The notes under the pieces were generated by a model. The model ran no database searches. It was given only the letters and a program-made list of their open reading frames with translations, and had not been told where the DNA came from. Source: Patiria pectinifera (taxonomy: Eukaryota; Echinodermata; Asteroidea; Valvatida; Asterinidae). Taken from it: a DNA stretch of 64,000 nucleotides. A program made the translations under genes and the position numbers. This document shows, piece by piece, positions 21,038 through 33,600 of this stretch (position 1 is its first letter; each line of letters starts with the position of its first letter). The stretch is from contig CM057137.1 in the NCBI GenBank assembly GCA_029964075.1, positions 1,178,001 to 1,242,000 on the forward strand, written 5' to 3'.

Positions 21038-24000
21038 TAGCTTAAAAAGAAATCTGTCCGTTAAGCACTTAGCGAGACCAAGTTTCATAATTTGTCTTGT
21101 CATTTAGACGGTTCCAGGGAGTACATTTAATCTCAGAGCTTCATAAAAAAAACCTTTCTTGGATTACAACCGAATGTTTTGGCTTGGGTGCAATTACTGC
21201 ATACGAGCGTCTTGGCTTGATTTAACGTGCAAACAATATCTTGACTGGTTGTCAGCGTTTTTGTTTGCATATTTGACAATCAACACATTGCAGTCATGGA
21301 AACAGACCTCTGATTGGACGCTGCAAATTGCAGGGGCGAGATATATCAGGATTCTTCCTGATCTCAAAATTTAAAAACAAATCACTTCGAAATGGCGGAA
21401 TTTCTAAGATTTACTATAAAGCTTAATTTTACTACATGTATTTAGAACAATACAATAGAAATGCATATGAGACAAACAAAACTTAATGTACACAATTCCA
21501 TAGGTTGTCCAAGGGGCATGGCTAACTCGCCAATGGCGATCAGTTAATTGTCCGCAGCATAATGCATTATGTATATTGCCAATTAAGGATAGTTTTTACA
21601 GAAAACAAGATGGCGTACCAGTGCCGTGAAGCTTGCGGAACGTAATTTTAATATTTTGATGCTTGCAATTTGCAGCATGTCATTGCTGTGTGGTTGAAAT
21701 TTGCTCAAAGACCGTTGAAGCAGTATTCCGTTGAAATAACAGAAAAAACTGAATTGGGAGATTTGAACTATAGACCTCCGAAACACCATACTGGTGCCCT
21801 ACCAACCAAGCCATATATCGGCAATCTCCCAATTTGGCAGTGTCTTTGTTCTTGGGTGCCTGTTTGAATGAATATTGCAGTTAATATGAAATGGTTTATT
21901 TTCCATCCTTTGTTTTATGTTGCGAATTAAACCTTAAGCCACAGACTTTTGATATAATACTTAGTAGTTTTATAGTTGAATGCTTGTTGACAAGCATTAC
22001 AAATTGCGAACCGAAAAAAATATTCACAATTTTGAGTACATTACAACAGAGCAATCAACACTCTATAAACTACTAATTCCTAAGCGGCCATCATAGTATA
22101 TTAACTATTTCACTGTATTATTAACGATTTGATGATGTTTGTAGTGGTGTATAGTGTTTATTGCAGCATTATAAAAAATACTATGATACCGAAATGCTTA
22201 TATTCAATTTGAAGATAGCAGTGTTCATAAGTGTGAACTTGAACGTGCATAATGTGTGTATGTGATCAACACAAACTAATGAGGCTTTTTCATTCTGCTA
22301 ATAATCATGGGTGAGAATCCCGGGGTGGGGAGGGGGAGGATATATCCCCGCCCACTTTTTGACCAATGGGGAGGGGCCATTGGATCATCTCCCCCCCCCC
22401 CAGATTTTTGTGGTGAGAAGCAAAACAAATGCCAATCTTGTAACTTTCTAACGATCCACATGTATGAAATAATATTGAAAAACGGTGAGCAAACAGTACA
22501 AAAGCTTTCAATGCACTGTTTTTACGTAAGGGAATGTAAGTGCACAAATTAACATTACATGTACATTTGTATTATGAACAGCGCCCCCTAGTGTCACATG
22601 TTATCCAGCTGCTACTAATAAAATGAGCAGTGGATATAATAGTATTTTATCGTGTACTATAAAAATTGTACTGTATAATTGTTTAGGTGGATGTAGGTTG
22701 AGTAGTTCGTAGTATCAGGACGCTTTTAATTTAGTTTAAAAATATTCAGACTTCCTCTAATTTTATGATGGAAAGCCTTCTAAACGATATGCAATTTCTA
22801 TAAAAAAAAACAGCTTGGAAACCTTTTATTGCTTTTGGAAATTAATGCTTGAGTGTTTACTGTCTGTCATCCAGCAATCTTGACTCCGTATTTCTGTCAA
22901 AAGGTCTTGTTGATGTTGAAGGCTTGTTAACTGTGTGTTCCTATTTTACAAATGCAGTTGTACATTTTTTTTCTCACAATCACGGGATCGTATTTCTGTG
23001 TCCTATGTTCTCTAAATCATGCTCTAATAACCACTTGTTTGTTTTTCTCCATGTAACAAACGTCTTGTGAATTTTGTGGTAAATGGTATTTTAAGATGTA
23101 ATTTACTGACTGGAAATTGTTGACAAATGATTGCCTGTTTCACCAGGAAACCCCAGATTATACTAAAATAATTTGGTTATCGAGAGATTAATTTTTAAGG
23201 ACTTGAAATTGAAAATATTCAAAAAGTCCAAACAACTTTGAAAACAGTTCTGCTGACTTGTAATGGATTTATCATATTTGGGAATCGTCACATGTTCACT
23301 TTGTCATTTGTTCAATCTTTGTCACATTTTTCATCAAATCTACCCCCCCCCCAAAAAAAAGTTTAGAAAGTGCACGGAGGAATAAGAAGTGACAGATTTT
23401 TTTTGCCCTAGAAACAAACCCTGGTTTCTGCAAAAGCAAAAGTGAAACAAAGAAACAGGAAAGGAGTGGATTTAATCTTGGTAAAAAAAAAAAAATTAAA
23501 TCACCAGTCAGAACTTTATATTATGTTCATAACCTTTTATGTCTGAAATGTGTAATTATATATTGTATGTTTTGTGTCCACAAGACACACCATGCTTCTG
23601 TGTAAAAAATGAAACTTGTAATAAATTTTGATTGCTGTGAAAATGCTAATGCATTTGGCTTTTGTTCTTCTGTCATAATTGTTTGTTTCCTGTGAAGTTA
23701 GAGGGTTTTTGGAATTAAGTTTTTGAACTGTGGAAGGTATTGGGCTATTGGGTTTTGAAATAAAAACACTGCTTGTCAGGAAATTTGGGGTTTGCACATG
23801 TGAGACACTAGAACACGTTTTTTTCAGAGGAAAACATGAACTCGGGAAAACAATTTGGTGTCTTTTGAATTCTCAGTTGACTGTTCAGTATGTTCATTTT
23901 TGTTGCTAATGACTTCCTTTAATAAGGTGCAAGCATCATAAAAGCCATGTGCGTGCATTTATTTCGTTGTTATTAAGATGTAATCATTTGCCATAATCTT

Positions 24001-24119
24001 CCATAATGTTAATATAGTTTTGACAGCAGCAGCAGCTCCAAGTTAACAACTCATTCTTTTTTTAGTCATGGGAAATCATGTAACATGGAATCAAAGTCTT
24101 CGTGGACGCTATTTTTAAA

Positions 24120-24607
24120 TAAAGAGGACCCTGGACAAAAAATTGGCCACCCACACACAGCTTTACGTGTTATTTATAAATAAAATAATGGCCTTATTTT
24201 GTTCTGGCCAATCAGTGGCCTTGAAATTTGCCCCTCCCATGCCCGGTATGGCACGATCTTTTACATGTTAGCGAGCAGACGACTGCTGAACAATTGTGCC
24301 GAATTACGATTGTGCCCGACTAAGTAATTGTTTTTCTACGAACTTTCAGGATTTCTATCAGTTTTATTGATCCATTATAAAACTAATAGAATTTGGAAAC
24401 AGCAATCGTTTGTTGTCATAGGAACACATACACAAATACACTGAACACGATGTTAATTCTTTCAGATTGTGAAATTTTGGTCCTGTTAGTTGTTCCGGAA
24501 GGTCCGTAGAAATCATTTTTGATTTGTATCAGCAATTGGCCCAACTTTAGATTGCGTACAAACTTGGCGCGCGTGGCGCTATTCATAAATTTGCCGGCTG
24601 ATACAAA
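24120..24607 (+). promoter_or_regulatory. Probable ACSS2 promoter and 5' leader
   Basis: A CCAAT box lies in GGCCAATCAG at about 24207-24213, with GC-richer sequence than the surroundings and a GCGCGCGTGGCGC stretch just before the ATG. No upstream splice acceptor is needed to reach the start codon. The transcription start is unknown. Confidence 0.35.
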
Positions 24608-27600
24608 ATGGCGAATCCCAAGGGCGACTCAATGAACTCTCCAAAATTCTACTTTCCTAACCCAGAAATCCAAAATGGGGCCCACGTTCGCTCCATGGAG
24701 CAGTACCGTGCAATGCACAAACAGTCTATCGAGGAACCGGAGAAGTTTTGGGGCAATATCGCCAAGGAATTCCACTTCGAGCGGGCGCCCACCGAGGGCA
24801 AATTCCTCGAGTACAACTTCAACGTGAACAACGGCCCAGTGTTTATCAAATGGATGCAGGGTGCGACCACCAATCTTTGTTACAATGTGTTGGATAGGCA
24901 CGTCAAAGCTGGAAAGGGGGACAACATTGCATTTTATTGGTAGGTATTGAGTCTTTCACTTCCACTGCATTAGATAATTATCTGAAGCAGTGAAAGTTTA
25001 ATTTTTTTTGGACTAAGTGGTAGGGGCCTAGATTTGTTCAAATTTCACAGGCTGGTTTTTTTTTTATATAAATCATCGACGCCACTTGTTTCTTCATATT
25101 TATATAATATAGGCCTGTCCTTTCATCGAAAGTCAGCCATTGCAAAAACGATGATAAGACATGAATATGGGACTGAGAAACATTTCCAATTTTGTTAAGA
25201 AATATTTAGAAAATGTTCTTTACTCTCCATAAACTTTGTACACAACCGCTGAAGTGGCGTCAGGTTGCAACATTCTTTCCTTTTTTTTAAGATTACATAT
25301 TTTTAAACTTGGGCCTAGCTAGGCTGATTTATTGATTTGTTTTTAGTGACCGTTCAATTTTAATCATTTTATTTGCACAACAAAAAACAAACAAACAAAC
25401 AAAGAGGATTGTGACCAATTAATGATTTGTTCTGTGCATCTGAATTTAAAGTAAAAATCAAAACAGTGACATGATTTCCTCAGCTTTCTTCTTTATCTTA
25501 AGTTTTACTTTACTTTTTTTTTTAAAGGACAATCCCATTTATTTGAGTAGAAAGGAAATGAAATTCATGTAGAAATAAATGCCATTTACGTGCAGCATTA
25601 TGACGGAATAAAGACATTAAAAATTCATATGTTCTGTAGCCTACAACTTTACAAGTTCAACCTGAAGTTAAAATTTGAAACATTTTGTAAATGAAGCTGT
25701 GCTTTTTATCATGTAAGTCAAATTCGTTTTAACAGCGTTGCAGTATCATTTAATAAATTCATGTTAATTCATCAATCAAAGTGTGCAGAAATGACAAAAG
25801 TTAATCATTTTTTACAATTATTTGTAATAAATGTAAATAAACACATCTCAATTAAATCCTCATGTATGCATTGGTTTGCACATAATAAATAATAATAATA
25901 ATAACAGGTTCTTATATAACGTTATTAACTTAGATCAAAGCACTTTTACATATTATTATTACCCCTGATCATTGGGCAAATTAAACGTTCCAAATACCAT
26001 CTCAGCTCCCTGGGGAGTAGACAGCTTGATGCAGCATTTTTTGGGGGGATTTTTTATTTTTACAGTAAATCTCATTTATCGCAACTCAGGAAAATGTGTT
26101 TACTTAGTGTATTCCTTTTTATTTTGTACTAAAAATATGTGTACACGTACATGATATATTAATTATTAACACATGTTTACAAGCATGATGTCATGTCATT
26201 TCTGGCACTATGGCAGCTCAATAATTTTTATTGATTACTCAAGTCTCACAGCATAGAATTTAATAAGTTGGCTCGAGTGTTGAACATATATGATTATTCA
26301 CAAAGATATTCACGTTATTTATAATTAACTGATGTCCAAACACCTGCACATGTACTCAAGAAATGGTTAATGTTCAATGTACATGTAAAATACATGAAAT
26401 AGAAATGATAATCTCTTAGTTCGCTTGTACTTTCCCAATGAATATTTTTTAACATATGTCCAAGTGAATATTATTATAGAATATCTGCATTCTTTGTTGT
26501 GATATTCTCACAAATGACTAGGGATGCATTTTAATTAATTAACCCTAACTCCTCACTCCTCCAAAATCCTCCTGGCGGTTTTGGAGGATTCTAGAGGATT
26601 GAGGATGAATGGTGATTGAATCAAATGAGGATTCTGGAGGATTGAGGATGAATGGTGATTGAAGCACATGAGGATTTTGGAGGATTGAGGATGAATGGTG
26701 AATGAAGCACAAGAGGATTTTGAAGGATTGAGGATGAATGCATTTTGAGGCAGGACTGTCTGATGATTTTGAAGGATTTGGCGTTGGTTATCCTTCATTT
26801 AAACACGAGTGCAAAGTGTTGGGATGAGGAGGATTTTGGAGGATTGAGGATGAATGTATTTTGAGGCAGGACTGTCTGACAATTTTGAAAAATTTAGGCG
26901 GAGTTGAAAAATTTTGGAGGATTTTGGAGGATTGAGGATGGTTGTAAGCAACAAGGGCCTAGGGGGTTAGGGTTAATTAATTAAGGTACATGTACATGTA
27001 CACCCAGCTCCCAGCCCATGATCAAGATGAACAATTTAATTTTAAAACACATTGGCTTGCATGTGTACATGCATTACCTGTGGATAGTGTACATGATTAT
27101 AAATATAAGAGATGTAGTCAATCTACCAGACTGCCACCCGCACTTTTACTGATTAAGCTATGCAGTGGTTGATTATATGGAGAGATGATAAATATAGGAA
27201 AGCTTATCTGGCCCAGGGTAACCGATGACAAATCCTATCAAGGGATCGATGTCAAGAGGACACTCTGGGCAGCCGCACTGAAAGAGTCTAATGATTAAAG
27301 GGAGAAGTACATTTTGTAACTTTAAATAACATAATAATCAAGGCACATAGATTTTGCAAGATTGGCTGAATGTGCCGAGCGATAAATTTGAAAAAAAAAT
27401 TGGATCAGTTTTGCCAAACTTGTTTTTCTTGCTCAATAAATTGTTGAATGACCAGCTGTACTTTTTCAAATTTATACAGAAAATACAACCCCCCCCCTTT
27501 TAAAAAATCTTGTTAACACCCTGTGTTAGGAATTTCCAATTGAATTGGTTTTATTTTTTTAGACTGTGTATTTAACTTGCATTAGACATTTGCATAAAAC

Positions 27601-30600
27601 CTTTTGTTTGGATTGAATATGTGAATTATAATTTTGTTTTCTAAAAAAAAGAAAGATATACAAATAGGCGAACGATCTTTGGGGGCAATTCTTACTGAAA
27701 CCCTATGGCATACCTAAATAGAACAATAGCCGTATTAAAAAATCAAACAACAGAAAGTTACATACATGTATACATGAGTTTTCTTTCTTCACAATTTTAA
27801 GTTTTTGATGTGAAAGTGTAACATTAATCTTTTGAAACATTTGACTTAGGGAAGGAAATGACCCAAATGACAGCTCAACAATTACCTATGGACAACTACT
27901 TAAAGAAGTCTGCAAGTTTGCCAATGTCCTCAAGGGTCTGGGTAAGTTAAACCACCACCTGTTCCCACCACTGCACCCCTGACCCCTACCCCACCCCAAC
28001 CAGACAAGTGTGTATTTGCCTGCAATCGGGGACCCCGTATTGTCCCTCTTCTGATTGTATAACTTTTTAGGAAGACCTCCCATATATTTTGTACACATCG
28101 CCAAATTGGGGACCTTCGGGAATTGGGGACCATATTGTCCTCTATTGTTCAAGGCCCCTTAGGGGACTCCCCTATTGAATGCAGAAACAAATTTCCCACC
28201 CAAACCCCGATACCTTAACCCCAACCCCCTCCTCCAACCCACCCAATCTCCAACCCCACCTACCCACAACCACGCCCCCCCCCCAAAAAAAAATCACAAA
28301 CAACAATACCCAAATTCTCTTTAAGAAATTCTTTAAAATATCACAACCCCCAAAATTTAATAATTCAACATAATGTACTGAACATATTTAAAGACAAGCT
28401 CGTAACAAATGACAAACATATATACAAAATTCCATCATATCCAGAAATGCTCTGTGGGAAAATTACTGTATTGTACAAAATACGTTCCATCTTGTTTACA
28501 TAATTGCGCCAAGTTCACAGCTGTCGTACAGGTACGGTACGTGGTACAATTAGGTGTTTTTTTTAACCTTGCAACTCTTTTTGTGTTTGTTCAGTGGGTG
28601 TTACCCTTAACAGTCCAGTGCGAAAGAAATGGAAATACAAATAATAAAAAGCCCGAAAATCAAAGTTGGCCAAGGCCTAAATGGGGAAGGCAAATATATG
28701 AGTTGTGGAAAACATAAAAAAATATTTTTTTTTCTTTTTGCTGTACAACACTAATTATTGTTGAATATCCAACCTTGAATTTTATTTGGATGTGTACATA
28801 CATTTCATCCAATATCTTACCCTTTAAGGTAATATAAGTAATAAGTTAAACATTACTTTTGTTTTGTTCAGCCAAAGTGAGTGTTATTTTGTTGATAAAA
28901 TCATTATTATTACCCTTTTGAATTGTGAAATTTGCAGAGCGACAAATATGGTAAACGTAAATAAATAATCTTGAATTTCCAATATGAACACAAATTTACC
29001 CTCTTCGCCAAAAATCCCCAAAAATCTGGTATAATTTTTCTTATTTCATTTTGTGCACACAACTCGTGCACGATGCACATGTGTAAGACTCCAAAATAGG
29101 AACACACCACCATTCTAATTTCAATAAATATAAATCACCTGACACCAATACGTCATTGAAACTGATACTCAATCAAGGATATATATCGGATTCTCTTATC
29201 ACTACCTCTCGAGGTTATTGCAACACTAGGAAACAAAAAGTGATTCCGTACAGCAATAAAATCCCTAGTTTGGCCGAATGACGTCAATTAGACCTTTGCT
29301 TTTATTACAAATGTTTGCATTATAAGTAATAATAGTAATGCCATACAAGTATGGTACTTGTCTATTCATAGTATTAATGCATATATTTCTATACTCCAAG
29401 TTATCACAGTTTTTTCGTAGAAACAAATACCTTTTGTGTCTGAAGATAACATCGTTTACATTTTTTTGTGCTAATATCAAATTATCAATTTGATAGATGG
29501 TAAAGGTTAAAGGTAGCTAGGTAGTTATTTCTTATTTGTTCATTCTTCGTAATTGTGTTTACATGTTAGTGATTTTAGTATTTTGTAGTGTTTTATGTAA
29601 CCCACAGTTTAATAAGCTTTCCAGAGACTACCTTTCAAAGTAATACAATGAATAAATAACAATGAAAAATAAAAGGAAAGCAGAAGAAAGAGTGCTTAGA
29701 ATTTAATTTGTTGCCGCTTTAATCAAACTTTTGCTTTCAATAAAAACTACTCTTAACAAATACATACCATTTGCATATTTTGCGTATTTTTTTTACCCTT
29801 TGTACATGTATATAATTTGTTTTGTTGTCTTTTGGGTTGTCATTGCCATTGCAGCGATGAGCATACATGTATAATTTGTTCAATCTGACTAAACACATAT
29901 GGCCACATGAGGGGGTAATTGCAAATATACATTATGTCACCCCTCTGCATGCATGTACTTCAATATTAAGTTAAAAAACGTGAGAGGATCGATGTTTTTA
30001 TTCTAGCAGGATTTTTTTCCAACGGTACGACCCTGCTTGGTAGAAAGTCATCAGGCCCCTCTAACGTTTTGATAAATTTATATTTAAAAATCAGTTTGCA
30101 GAATTTTTTTCCATTTCAATTTTTAAGACACATTTATTACAAAAACTCTACATTCTATAAAAATAAATTACTGTTGTTTGCTGCTTGCTAAGTAGATTTT
30201 TACTTAAAAAAAGATATCAAACATAAATTTTTATCAAATCATCAAAAATAGCCATCTTTGTGTGAAATACTTTGAGCCTTTTAAATTATTCAGGCATGCA
30301 ACTTTTCCTCGGATCAGCTGATTTCCTCGTTTTTGACTTCACACTTGCCAGTCAAAATTGAAAATCACTGTACAAAGTCTGGTAAAGATTGGAGTTTCCT
30401 CGTTTTTTCCTTTTTTCAAGTTGCATGCCTGATTATTGCTCCATAACACCTCTTGAGATGTTAAAACAATAAAAGGCCCATTGCAAGAAATAAGAAATGT
30501 CTTCATCTACTTATGTTGTTATTGCCCTCTGCTACAGGTGCCAAGAAGGGAGACTGCGTTGCCATCTACATGCCCATGATCTTTGAGCTGGTGGTGGCCA

Positions 30601-33600
30601 TGCTGGCCTGTGCCCGACTGGGAATAATGCATTCCATTGTGGTTCGTTATGTCATTTCTGACTTGTTCCCAATTAGGAATAATGTACTGCACTGTTCACT
30701 TAATTTAGTTAATTTGTGCGTGACTAGGAATCACAAATGTTACATTCATTTAATTACATTCCAACTTGGGCCTGTGGTGGCTATTTCATGATTGCTACCA
30801 AAAAACCTCTCAGGATTTGAATATCAAGTCATTCAGACTCAAGATTGTGTTTCATCTTCTGCGTCAAAGTCTCCAAATCAAATGATAATCTCTTTGATTC
30901 CCATGTTACGAGCTTCGGTCAGGTAAGGGACCAATTTAGAATGTAACCCAAGTCTTGCTTTCTTGCAGTTTGGTGGTTTCTCTGCAGACTCATTAGCTGG
31001 TCGCATGATGGATGCCCAATCCACTATACTAGTCACGGCTGGTGAGTTCATTTAATTATTAAAAAAGGATTTCAGTATGTCATGTACAGTTTTGTATTGG
31101 ACGCACAGTGATTGATGGATTTTGATGGACTTGGTCCAGTTCCTAGAGAAAGATGCTAGGGAGTTAGGGTTGATATTTCATTCATAAAGAATCACTGTGT
31201 GTTTCCAGATTCTGAAGTAATCTTTATTCAAGCCTAAAATCACAGTCAAAGATTAGACCCAAGACACAATGATGTCACGCTCTGTTAACATGTGCGCTTT
31301 CCAATGGGAGCTGTGTGGATCTCGTCCCCACCTGGCTCCTGTAGGAAAGCACACATGTATGTAAACGAAGTGCGAAGTCATTATGTCTTAGGTCTGTTGC
31401 GGTACATGCCAGTGTAGAAGTCTGTCAAAACATTCCCGACTTGAGTTTTCTATTCCTTTGACATGTCCATTGCGGTAAACGTTTATTGGCTGTTCCTTGA
31501 CAGATGGAGTTTACCGAGGCACCAAGCTGGTTAACCTGAAGAACATTAGCGACGACGCCGTTGAGATTTGCAAGAAACAGTAAGTAGGCATGGCACAACT
31601 TGAAATATGAGGATCAAGTTTGCATTTTAATAGAGGCATCCGTACTCGAGACATGATAAACTGATAAATGTCTCGTGTGTATGAAAGTGAAACATCCGTT
31701 CATTCTTGTCGGAGATAGATTCAAACATCTCAAGTGCAATAATAATTCATTGGGACTTAATGGTTCAATTTTTTTGACAGTATAGAGAAAACGTTGTGTC
31801 ACTGGTGGTTCAGTGTCGCGCCAAATTTCATCAGCTTGAGCCATGTATTTCAAAACTTGGTATTCCTGCATGTCTGTCAGTTCATCACCTAACAAATGCG
31901 ATGTGATGAATTGAATTGATTACTGGCATGACAGAAGTCTGGCAGCAGCCAAATCTCTCCGCGAGCATCTTCTTAGCAGCGAGCTTGAAGGAACGATTGA
32001 AGAAGAAGTAAATGAAGACATTACAGAAGCTGTTAGCGATAGAGAGCCAGGTGATCAGAAAGTCAATCCATGCCGGCAGGGATACAGCTCCAGAGACATG
32101 GAGGGTTCTTGCAACAGTCGGTGGCAGCCAGCAAGCTGTGAACACGACAGCGATAATCAGGAAGGTACGCAGTGCCTTGTTATCCAGAAATCTACGTTTG
32201 GCATCCTCAGGCTTATTTCGGTTCAGCCGTTGAACGTGATCTTTGCTTATCTGGATGAGTCGCCGGTAGATGGTTGTTTGAACAATAAGGGGCAGCAATA
32301 AACAAATGCATAGCAAGGCGAGCTCGATGGCTAAGCTCTCGTACCTGATGGTGCATACCACAGGCTCGGAATTGAAAAGTATTGGCACGTTTAAGATTTC
32401 AAGCGTCCCAATCATGCTTGCAAAAGTCAAGCAAAAGCTTATCAGCAAACCTGGGGCCAATTTCATAGAGCTGCTTAAGCAGAAAATTTGCGTAAGCACG
32501 AAAAAACATTGCTTAGTAAAATTAGGTTACCGGCCAAAACTCCATGTGGTATACATTGCTTGTGACTGGTATTTAGCTGTTGTTTACTTAGCATAACAAT
32601 CGCATGGAGTTTTGGCCGGTAACCTGATTTTATGAAGCAAGACGTTTTTGTGCTTAAGCAAATTTTGTGCTTAAGCAGCTCTATGAAATTGGCCCCAGCA
32701 ATAAGCTTACTTCTTGTGAAGATTGTCTTGAAGCGGAACGGCCTTGTGACTGCTATGTAGCGCTCGAGATTAATGCTGAGCATCACAATAATGGACATGA
32801 TACATGTACACGAAGTGCCTATTAAGTATCGGTTGATCGTGCAGAATGTATGGCCGAAGGGCCAACGCTCCAAAGCCGATGCGAAAATGTTGGGCAGCGC
32901 CATCACCCCAACGAGGAGGTCATTGAGTGCCATAGCAATCATCAGAATCCGAGTGCTCTGTGGTATGTCAGAGATGCGCAGTGTCACGGCAACGGAAAAC
33001 AAATTTCCTAGAATGATTGTTAATGTCACTATGGCGATGACTGAAGTGCGTAAGATGATGGCAACTGATGATAGTCTTATTTCATCCTCCGGCAAACTTA
33101 CAGCTGTTGAATTGTAGACTAGAAATTCCATTTCCGAGCTTGAAAAATTGGAGCTTACATTCATCATAATCAAATCTGCTCACAGCTCTCAGGAAAGTCT
33201 CTGACTTTGGCCTCTTGTTCTCTGGTAGTACCAGTCATGTGTTGTTTATTCTACATGCTACCTTGTGCATTCCAAACGGTCGGCTAAGTGGCTTTCCTGC
33301 AAACAACTACCGATTGCGCATTTCTGTCCACTCACACATCGGCATATCAAACAGCAACTGTTTGATTCAACGGAACCCTCATCCCAACTCTCACTTACAG
33401 TTGGAGATGTTTGTTGATGGATGAATAATTTAATAAGAAGAGGAAGATGTCACAGACGTTGTAAACAACCAACCTCCCCCCCCAAAAAAAAAATTAACAA
33501 AAGTTGAAAGTGATGTCTTTGTGGAGGTTGGACAGATCTTGGTACGGTCACTGGCAGCTAACAAGCTGTTCGTGCCCTAAGGTTGACAATGATCAGGAAT

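Larger units (their letters stand above)
13560..24600. other. 11-kb gene-poor interval, repeats only
   Basis: No frame here carries a recognised domain or a chain of phase-matched splice sites. The interval holds the foldback element at 15.6 kb, a TTAA-flanked element at 16.4 kb, TAA-flanked MITEs at 16.9 and 19.4 kb, a tandem duplication at 17.3 kb, a short palindrome at 20.96 kb, and much AT-rich simple sequence. Distal regulatory DNA of PAQR or ACSS2 may lie here. Confidence 0.5.

Noticed and set aside
26990..27172. Short + frame after the GGAGGATT element
   Set aside because: Sixty codons, no motif, no splice context.
32451..32695. Ordinary ancestral intron in the minus-strand receptor
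   Set aside because: The exact junctions lack GT, the segment is a perfect inverted repeat, and both intact relatives are intronless. Only the shifted 260-base intron remains possible, and it is listed as a hypothesis.
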